Below are positions 1 to 5,318 of a DNA stretch of 5,318 nt, in pieces. The notes under the pieces were generated by a model, which made no database searches, was not told the origin of the DNA, and was given only the letters and a program-made list of their open reading frames with translations. The translations under genes were made by a program, and so were the position numbers. Position 1 is the first letter of the stretch; each line of letters begins with the position of its first letter. Origin of the DNA: Armatimonadaceae bacterium (GTDB lineage Bacteria; Armatimonadota; Armatimonadia; Armatimonadales; Armatimonadaceae); assembly GCA_030446525.1 (NCBI GenBank), contig JAUJNC010000238.1, positions 1 through 5,318 on the forward strand. Direction: 5' to 3'.

Positions 1-1676
<1,676 letters not shown>

Positions 1677-1713
1677 AAGCGGTTGGTTCTATTCTTTCCG
1701 GATGTGCCCGATA

Positions 1714-1757
1714 CAACAAAAAACCCGCAGCCAGCGCGCGTCTGCGCCGGGCGCGGG
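1714..1757 (-). terminator. Intrinsic (Rho-independent) terminator, leftward
   Basis: On the minus strand, CCCGC (1757-1753) pairs with GCGGG (1728-1724). Further pairing inside comes from GCC with GGC and from GCGC-AGAC-GCGC around the tip, with a small bulge. Directly after the stem is a T-tract, TTTTTTGTTG (1723-1714). On the plus strand the hairpin is not followed by T residues, so the direction is leftward. It lies 73 nt past the stop of the 108-residue gene and 38 nt before the typA start, so it most simply ends the selA-selD-PIN cluster transcript. Because a promoter-like sequence lies just upstream, it could also act as a leader attenuator for typA. Confidence 0.85.
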
Positions 1758-1774
1758 TCGTCTCTCGTACACGC

Positions 1775-1783
1775 ATTGTATCA
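1775..1783 (-). promoter_or_regulatory. Candidate extended -10 promoter upstream of typA
   Basis: On the minus strand the sequence reads TGATACAAT, that is TG-n-TACAAT, an extended -10 element with 5 of 6 matches to TATAAT. I see no good -35 hexamer: at 17-bp spacing the best is TGGCGT, with 2 of 6 matches. Extended -10 promoters can work without a strong -35. Transcription would begin near 1768 and reach the terminator hairpin (1757-1724) within about 10 nt. Either this drives an attenuated typA leader or the match is fortuitous. Confidence 0.4.
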
Positions 1784-1830
1784 CGAGTTCCGCCAGGACG
1801 CCAGCACGTCCGGCGGCGCGGCGCTGGCGC

Positions 1831-2157
1831 TCAGAAGCGCCTCACCTCCATGTCCACCACCCCCGCCGCCTCGGCCCGCGCCGCGAAATCCTGCGCCGCG
1901 GCGGCGGCCTGGGTCTGTGCCGCCGAGTGCTCGGCGGTCCGTGACGGCAGGATCGAGCAGAAGCGCACGTTGGCGCTGTTGATGACGACCCGCCCGTAGC
2001 CGTCGGAATCCAGGGCGAACAGCGGCAGGCTCATCCGCTCCTGGATCATGCGCGTCGCGTCGTCCACCGATTGCGCCCGGAGCCCCTCGCTGATGTAGGA
2101 AGGGGTCTCCCCTTGGCTGTCGTCATCGAACCAGTATCGGACCGTGAACTCTTCCAT
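1831..2157 (-). CDS. Hypothetical protein, 108 aa, acidic N-terminal half and alanine-rich C-terminal helix
   Basis: I do not recognise this protein. It starts at MEEFTVRYWFDD. The ATG at 2157-2155 is preferred because a strong AGGAGAAGG (2172-2164) lies 6 nt upstream. An alternative GTG at 2196 would add 13 residues and overlap the upstream stop as GTGA, but has no comparable ribosome binding site. Residues 1-65 look like a small mixed alpha/beta domain: strand FTVRYWF, a helix around the SVDDATRMIQERM segment, then the strands LPLFALDSD and GRVVINSANVRFCSIL. Residues about 70-100 are Ala/Gln-rich and helical, possibly a coiled coil, and the chain ends in DMEVRRF. There is no signal peptide, membrane segment or Cys-rich motif. 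It is the last gene before the terminator and is probably co-transcribed with the PIN cassette. The clear strand-helix pattern and good start signal favour a real gene; no function can be assigned. Confidence 0.75.
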   Translation of the reverse strand: MEEFTVRYWFDDDSQGETPSYISEGLRAQSVDDATRMIQERMSLPLFALDSDGYGRVVINSANVRFCSILPSRTAEHSAAQTQAAAAAQDFAARAEAAGVVDMEVRRF

Positions 2158-2163
2158 GCGCTG

Positions 2164-2172
2164 CCTTCTCCT
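2164..2172 (-). promoter_or_regulatory. Ribosome binding site of the 108-aa gene
   Basis: The minus strand reads AGGAGAAGG, ending 6 nt before the ATG at 2157. It decides the start in favour of 2157 over the in-frame GTG at 2196, which would place this sequence inside the coding region. Confidence 0.7.
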
Positions 2173-2192
2173 CTCGACTTCCACTTTCGCCG

Positions 2193-2420
2193 TCACGCCG
2201 CCAGTCGTTCGTCCACACGCTTGCGTAAGATCGCCAACTCCTCCCGGCTGAAGTTGTCCAACGCTGACAGAAAAACCGATAGCGGAACTTGTAGGCGTAC
2301 CACCGGCTCGGCCTTGAGCAAGTTCTGCCGCAACACATCGGCGATCTGCTGGGCGTCGCCCCGTACATCAGCCGCGCTCATCACTGCGGCTTCCGGTTCG
2401 TGTGCTGACTTACGTATCAT
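2193..2420 (-). CDS. Small protein next to PIN toxin-like gene, candidate antitoxin (75 aa)
   Basis: This 75-residue soluble protein begins MIRKSAHEPE. Its ATG (2420-2418) lies inside the 3' end of the PIN gene, an 11-bp overlap, and is preceded by GGAGGA at 2430-2425, 4 nt away. That favours this start over the in-frame ATG at 2450, which has no visible Shine-Dalgarno. Residues about 15-45 are predicted helical (AADVRGDAQQIADVLRQNLL), followed by a short strand VVRLQVPLS. The C-terminal helix, FSREELAILRKRVDERLA, is amphipathic and charged. I cannot name a family and see no clear AbrB, RHH or HTH motif. Its size and its tight coupling to a PIN-domain gene suggest an antitoxin or partner, which is inference. 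If so, the order (toxin first) is reversed from most PIN modules, including the UPF0175-DUF3368 pairs, where the antitoxin comes first. It could instead be an accessory protein. Confidence 0.72.
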   Translation of the reverse strand: MIRKSAHEPEAAVMSAADVRGDAQQIADVLRQNLLKAEPVVRLQVPLSVFLSALDNFSREELAILRKRVDERLAA

Positions 2421-3000
2421 CTGTTCCTCCGGCCTTTTTTGCCATCTCATACACTTGACGGATGAAGGTCACCCCGTAATGCGTTCCTTGCTCCCGACAC
2501 CTCTCCAGGCGCTTCTCCAACTCGTCTGCGGAGATCAAGCCGCCTTGTACTGCCAGCAGTAACGCGCCGGGAAACCCGGAGAGTTTCACACCCATCCGCG
2601 TGGCGATCGCCCGTGCGGCCAATTCATCCAACAATAGCAGATCGTCGCGATGTTCAGGCCGGAGAGCCAGAGCAATGGCTTGCGCCTCCCCGAGATGGTT
2701 TTCTACGGTCGGGTCGTTCGTGTCGGGGTGCTCGGCGATCTGCTTGGCGATTGCCAGTGCGCGTTTTTCCTCGCCCGGCGTTGGTGTCACGACAACCAGT
2801 TTGGGTGAAGCCGATCGGAGTTCTTCTCCCCAACCGTGTTTTATCAGCTCGGCCGCACAGGCCGTCGAAACACGAATCTCAGCAAAGATTCGGGTCAACA
2901 GTGCGACACTATCAGATTGGAAAGCCGAAATCAACGGCCCCGTGTTGCTGACCGCGTACGTCACGCCGGGTGATCGAGCCGGAGGTTGCTCTTGCGCCAT
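2410..3000 (-). CDS. PIN-domain (DUF3368-like) protein, putative toxin nuclease (196 aa)
   Basis: This is a predicted metal-dependent RNase of the PIN fold, resembling DUF3368 proteins of type II toxin-antitoxin pairs. Seen: N-terminal strand and motif YAVSNTGPLIS (residues 15-25), where DUF3368 members often have VSNTSP or ADTSP; E51 after a helix; GEAQAIALAL (104-113); LLLLDELAARAIA (121-133), supplying the later acidic residues; GFPGALLLAVQGGLI (142-156); and a C-terminal helical region ending in the VYEMA segment. The first acidic position is Asn19 rather than Asp, as in part of this family, so catalytic activity is not certain. The ATG at 3000 is used; GAGG touches it and a weak GCGGGG lies about 9 nt upstream. 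A GTG at codon 13, just before the fold, is an alternative start. The gene lies 53 nt after selD and overlaps the next small gene by 11 bp. Its G+C is far lower than that of selD, suggesting acquisition. The cellular target is unknown. Confidence 0.85.
   Translation of the reverse strand: MAQEQPPARSPGVTYAVSNTGPLISAFQSDSVALLTRIFAEIRVSTACAAELIKHGWGEELRSASPKLVVVTPTPGEEKRALAIAKQIAEHPDTNDPTVENHLGEAQAIALALRPEHRDDLLLLDELAARAIATRMGVKLSGFPGALLLAVQGGLISADELEKRLERCREQGTHYGVTFIRQVYEMAKKAGGTDDT
2425..2430 (-). promoter_or_regulatory. Ribosome binding site of the 75-aa gene, inside the PIN coding region
   Basis: GGAGGA on the minus strand lies 4 nt before the ATG at 2420 and within the last codons of the PIN gene (the Gly-Gly of its C-terminal tail). 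It sets the start of the small gene and suggests translational coupling of the pair. Confidence 0.65.
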
Positions 3001-3037
3001 CCTCGTATACCCCGCGTTTCTGGTGGCCCACCACCGG

Positions 3038-3067
3038 CTTATAGGGGCCGGCATCAGGACACGTAAA
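3038..3067 (-). promoter_or_regulatory. Candidate promoter for the PIN cassette
   Basis: The minus strand carries TTTACG (3067-3062), 4 of 6 matches to TTGACA, an 18-bp spacer, and TATAAG (3043-3038), 5 of 6 matches to TATAAT. It spans the last codons of selD and the 53-bp gap before the PIN gene, so the cassette could be transcribed independently of selAD. A small GGTGG-TGGG-CCACC hairpin just downstream (about 3034-3021) would lie at the 5' end of that transcript, with no T-tract after it. This rests on sequence match only. Confidence 0.4.
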
Positions 3068-4163
3068 TGCAGCCCGCCGGCGCTTCCGGCGAGGCAGCGG
3101 CGACCTCGCCGATGATGGCGCGCGTGGCGACGCCGCGCGTTTCGAGCTCCCCGAGCAGGTCCCGGAGCCGGGTCGGGGCGACGGCGATGCACAGGCCGCC
3201 CGAGGTCTGCGGGTCGAGCAGCACGTCGCGCAGGTCGGCGGGCACGCCGTCGGCGAAGGAGGTGGCGGACGCGAGGTAGGCGGCGGTGGCGCCGCCGCCG
3301 CCCGCCGCGAGGCCGGCGGCGGCCAGCTCGCGCGCGCGGGGCAGAAGCGGGACGGCGGCGCGGTCCAGGCGCAGCGCGACGGCGGACGCGCGCGCCAGGG
3401 GGCTCAGATGGCCCAGCAGCCCGAAGCCCGTGATGGCGGTCGCCGCGTGGACGGCGGCGCCGGGGCCGATGCCCGCGGCGCGCATCGCGTCGGCGGCGGC
3501 GCGGTTCAGAGCGGCCATGGTCTCGCAGGCCAGGCGCAGGGTGTCCGGGTCGAGCACGTCGCGCTTGGCGGCCGTGGTCAGGATGCCGGTGCCGAGCGGC
3601 TTGGTCAGGACGAGCGCGTCGCCGGGCTGGGCGCCGGCGTTGCGGGTGATGCGGTCGGGGTGGACCGTACCCGTCACGGACAGGCCGTACTTGGGCTCCG
3701 GGTCGTCCACCGAGTGCCCGCCGGCCAGGTGCACGCGGGCCTCGCGCATCTTGTCCGCGCCGCCGCGCAGGATCTCGGCCAGCACCGACGGGGCCAGCTC
3801 CTTGATCGGGAAGCAGACGATGTTGAGCGCCGAAAGCGGCGTGCCGCCCATGGCGTACACGTCGGAAAGCGAGTTCGCCGCCGCGATCGCGCCGAACCAG
3901 TACGGGTCGTCCACGATGGGCGTGAAGAAGTCCACCGTCTGGATGAGGGCCAGCTCGGGCCCGAGGCGTATCACCCCGGCGTCGTCGCCCGTGTCCAGCC
4001 CGACGAGCAGGTCGGGGTGGGACGCCGCGGGCAGTCCCGCCAAGATGTCTTTCAGGGCCGCCGGCCCGATCTTGGACGCTCACCCGGCGCAGCGGACGCG
4101 CGCGGTCAGTCGCTCGGCGATGCGCTGTCGCTCGTCAACAGGGGTCATGGTTTCCACACTCAT
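3054..4163 (-). CDS. selD: Selenophosphate synthetase SelD, selenocysteine-containing (UGA at codon 28)
   Basis: SelD makes selenophosphate from selenide and ATP, the selenium donor for Sec-tRNA synthesis by SelA. Reading from ATG 4163-4161 gives 369 residues, with TGA at codon 28 read as Sec. The segment RCAGUASKIGPAALKDIL aligns with the GAGCGCKI active site of E. coli SelD: U28 takes the place of catalytic Cys17, and Lys31 that of catalytic Lys20. After the UGA the frame holds the whole family: DDAG (60-63), TVDFF (76-80) with D78, NSLSD (97-101) with D101, GGHS (148-151), TGFGLLGHL (245-253) and LLDPQTSGGL near the end. A bSECIS-like hairpin follows the UGA. The start overlaps the selA stop as ATGA, indicating coupling; a second ATG at codon 6 is possible. 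If the UGA is ignored, the apparent ORF begins at TTG 4043 and lacks the active site. One oddity is Ala243 where TDxTGFG Asp (thought to be E. coli Asp227) is usual. A true stop or pseudogene is unlikely given the intact frame and exact UGA placement. Confidence 0.94.
4040..4075 (-). promoter_or_regulatory. Bacterial SECIS-like hairpin directing Sec insertion in selD
   Basis: Four nt after the UGA, the minus strand reads CCAAGAT (4075-4069), pairing perfectly with ATCTTGG (4046-4040). Inside it GGGCC (4067-4063) pairs with GGCCC (4059-4055), leaving an apical loop GGC (4062-4060). The internal loop is one C on the 5' side and eight nt (TGAAAGAC) on the 3' side. The loop begins 17 nt past the UGA and has G at its first two positions. 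This agrees with the described bSECIS consensus: a small apical loop with an early G, about 16-37 nt from the UGA, bound by SelB. The hairpin lies in coding sequence (codons about 30-42). Base pairs were read by eye, not folded by program. Confidence 0.85.
4080..4082 (-). other. In-frame UGA recoded as selenocysteine in selD
   Basis: TGA (4082-4080) is codon 28 of selD, at the active-site position that is Cys or Sec across SelD proteins. It is followed by GCG TCC AAG, keeping the Lys that is three residues downstream in the family. Cys25 lies three residues before it, forming a C-x-x-U arrangement, while the second Cys of the E. coli CGC motif is Ser here. Confidence 0.92.
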
Positions 4164-5318
4164 AGAATACCTGATGCGGCGGCCAGAATGTTTCCTTCCT
4201 CGTCCGGGTCCACGGCGCGCAGGTCGAGCAGCAGCCGGTTCTTCTCGATGCGCCCGTATACCGGCGTCGGCGCCTTGCGCAGGGCGCGCGCGGCCTGCTC
4301 GGCGCCCCGATCGGGCGCGGACAGCGCCACCGCCCACGACGGCAGCGCGTGGCCCGGCAGCGAACCGCCGCCCACCTCCGAGAGGGTGGATACGACCTCG
4401 ACCGACCAGGAAGGGATCTCGCCGCACAGCGCCGCGGCCAGGCGCTCGCAGGCCGCGCGCACGTCCCCTTCGGCGCGCGCGATGCGGCGCAGGATGGGCA
4501 CCTCGGACCAGGCGCGGCCCGCGCGGTACAGGCGCAGAGTCGCCTCCAGCCCGGCGAGCGTCAGCTTGTCCGGCCGCAGGGCGCGCGCGAGGGGGTGCTT
4601 TTTCATCGGGCCGATGTGCTCGGCCCGGCCGACCAGGATCCCGGCCTGCGGCCCGCCCAGCAGCTTGTCCCCGGAAAACCACACCACGTCGGCGCCCGCC
4701 GCGACGCTGCCCGGGGCGGTCGGCTCGTCCTGGAGGCCGTAGGCCGACAGCTCCACCAGCGCCCCCGAGCCGATGTCGTCGGCGGTGGGGACCCCGGCGC
4801 GGCGCCCCAGCGCCACCATGTCCGCGATCGAAACGTCCTCCGCGAAACCGACGATCCGGTAGTTGGACGGGTGCACGCGCAGCAGCATCGCCGTGCGCTC
4901 CCCGATCGCCCTCTCGTAGTCCCCGATGCGCGTGCGGTTGGTCGTGCCGACCTCGACCAGCCGCGCCCCGGCGGTCTCGATCACGTCGGGCAGGCGGAAC
5001 TGCCCGCCGATCTCGACGAGCTGCCCCCGGGACAGGATCACCTCGCGGCCCGCGGCCAGGGCGGCCACGGCCAGAAAGGTCGCCGCCGCGTTGTTGTTGA
5101 CGACGAACGCGTCCTCGGCGCCGGTCAGCTCGCGCAGCAGCCCGGCGACGTGCGCCTGCCGCGAGCCACGCCCGCCGGTCTCCTCGTCCACCTCGAGGGC
5201 GGCGAGCGCGCCCGCGCCCGCGCTCGCCGCCCGCGCCGCCGCCGGGGCCAGCGTCGCGCGTCCGAGGTTGGTGTGCAGCAGCACGCCCGTCGCGTTGACC
5301 GCGCGCCGCAGGGTCGGC
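4160..5318 (-). CDS. selA: L-seryl-tRNA(Sec) selenium transferase SelA (5' end outside window)
   Basis: SelA is a PLP enzyme that converts Ser-tRNA(Sec) to Sec-tRNA(Sec) with selenophosphate. The visible 385 residues run in from the right edge, beginning PTLRRAVNATGVLLHTNLGR, a hallmark of SelA near residue 80 of the roughly 460-residue protein, so about 80 N-terminal residues are outside the window. The GTG at 5284 that opens an apparent ORF is the Val inside NATGVLLHTN and is not a true start. Other features: GGRGSRQAH early in the fold, VVNNNAAATFL, GTTNRT, the VHPSNYRIVGF segment, DDIGSGAL, and SGDKLLGGPQAGI with the PLP-binding Lys at codon 4666-4664 (E. coli Lys295). The C-terminal domain ends near YGRIEKNRLLLDLRAVDPDEE and the TGA stop at 4162-4160. 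That stop overlaps the selD start by ATGA, so the two are co-translated. Composition is strongly GC-rich (50/60 in 5161-5220). No frameshift is seen. Confidence 0.97.
   Translation of the reverse strand, partial: PTLRRAVNATGVLLHTNLGRATLAPAAARAASAGAGALAALEVDEETGGRGSRQAHVAGLLRELTGAEDAFVVNNNAAATFLAVAALAAGREVILSRGQLVEIGGQFRLPDVIETAGARLVEVGTTNRTRIGDYERAIGERTAMLLRVHPSNYRIVGFAEDVSIADMVALGRRAGVPTADDIGSGALVELSAYGLQDEPTAPGSVAAGADVVWFSGDKLLGGPQAGILVGRAEHIGPMKKHPLARALRPDKLTLAGLEATLRLYRAGRAWSEVPILRRIARAEGDVRAACERLAAALCGEIPSWSVEVVSTLSEVGGGSLPGHALPSWAVALSAPDRGAEQAARALRKAPTPVYGRIEKNRLLLDLRAVDPDEEGNILAAASGIL

Noticed and set aside
1920..1937. Perfect inverted repeat CCGCCGAG-TG-CTCGGCGG
   Set aside because: It lies inside the 108-aa coding region, has a 2-nt loop and no T-tract, and short GC palindromes are common here; I see no reason to call it an operator or terminator.
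2410..4083. A 557-residue frame that appears to fuse an Arg-rich protein to the PIN domain
   Set aside because: The region upstream of 3000 is out of frame with selD and compositionally a shadow; the PIN fold begins only after the ATG at 3000.
4080..4163. selD as a pseudogene with a nonsense mutation
   Set aside because: The TGA sits exactly at the Cys/Sec site, the frame is otherwise intact, a SECIS-like hairpin follows, and selA is adjacent.
4080..4682. A 200-residue minus-strand open frame ending at the selD UGA
   Set aside because: Most of it is an out-of-frame shadow of selA; only its last 27 residues, from 4163, are real, being the N-terminus of selD before Sec.
3286..5100. A 604-residue plus-strand open frame and a 444-residue one (3408-4742), opposite selA and selD
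   Set aside because: Both are Arg/Pro/Ala-rich low-complexity translations antisense to well-supported selA and selD; long antisense frames are expected at this G+C.
5200..5235. GC-rich self-complementary stretch in selA (GCGAGCGCGCCC region)
   Set aside because: It encodes the Ala/Gly-rich part of SelA and reflects GC-biased codon use; there is no independent sign of regulation.

Overview
The window is a high-GC bacterial chromosome segment in which every gene I can support reads leftward on the minus strand. In transcription order (right to left) it holds: the 3' three-quarters of selA (L-seryl-tRNA(Sec) selenium transferase), selD (selenophosphate synthetase), a PIN-domain (DUF3368-like) protein, a 75-residue small protein, a 108-residue unknown protein, and then, after an intrinsic terminator, the 5' part of typA/bipA, a ribosome-associated translational GTPase. 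Both window ends cut genes: selA lacks its 5' end and typA its 3' end. I see no rRNA, tRNA (no selC), insertion sequence or CRISPR array. The organism makes selenoproteins and has a GC-rich genome, but the sequence does not let me name its phylum with confidence.

The most important observation is that selD is itself a selenoprotein gene. Read from an ATG that overlaps the selA stop as ATGA (4160-4163), its frame meets TGA at codon 28 (4080-4082), exactly where the catalytic Cys of SelD lies (Cys17 in E. coli), and then continues in frame for a full-length SelD of 369 residues. Just after the TGA is a two-part hairpin, 7 bp plus 5 bp, with a GGC apical loop 17 nt from the TGA, which fits a bacterial SECIS element. 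A standard gene caller would miss the first 40 codons and the active site. SelA and SelD therefore form a translationally coupled pair. SelD makes selenophosphate for SelA, and its own synthesis depends on the Sec-tRNA both help make.

Downstream of selD the base composition falls sharply (hand counts: 53/60 G+C at 3301-3360, 30/60 at 2881-2940, 31/60 at 2221-2280). This lower-GC stretch carries the PIN protein and the small protein, which overlap by 11 bp and look like an acquired toxin-antitoxin-type module with the toxin-like gene first. A plausible promoter at the end of selD could serve it. The 108-residue gene follows with a strong ribosome binding site.

Between this cluster and typA is a 154-bp gap with a GC-rich hairpin followed by a T-tract (a leftward terminator). 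An extended -10 sequence lies upstream of that hairpin. If this promoter drives typA, the transcript would run into the terminator hairpin almost at once, which raises the possibility of attenuation.
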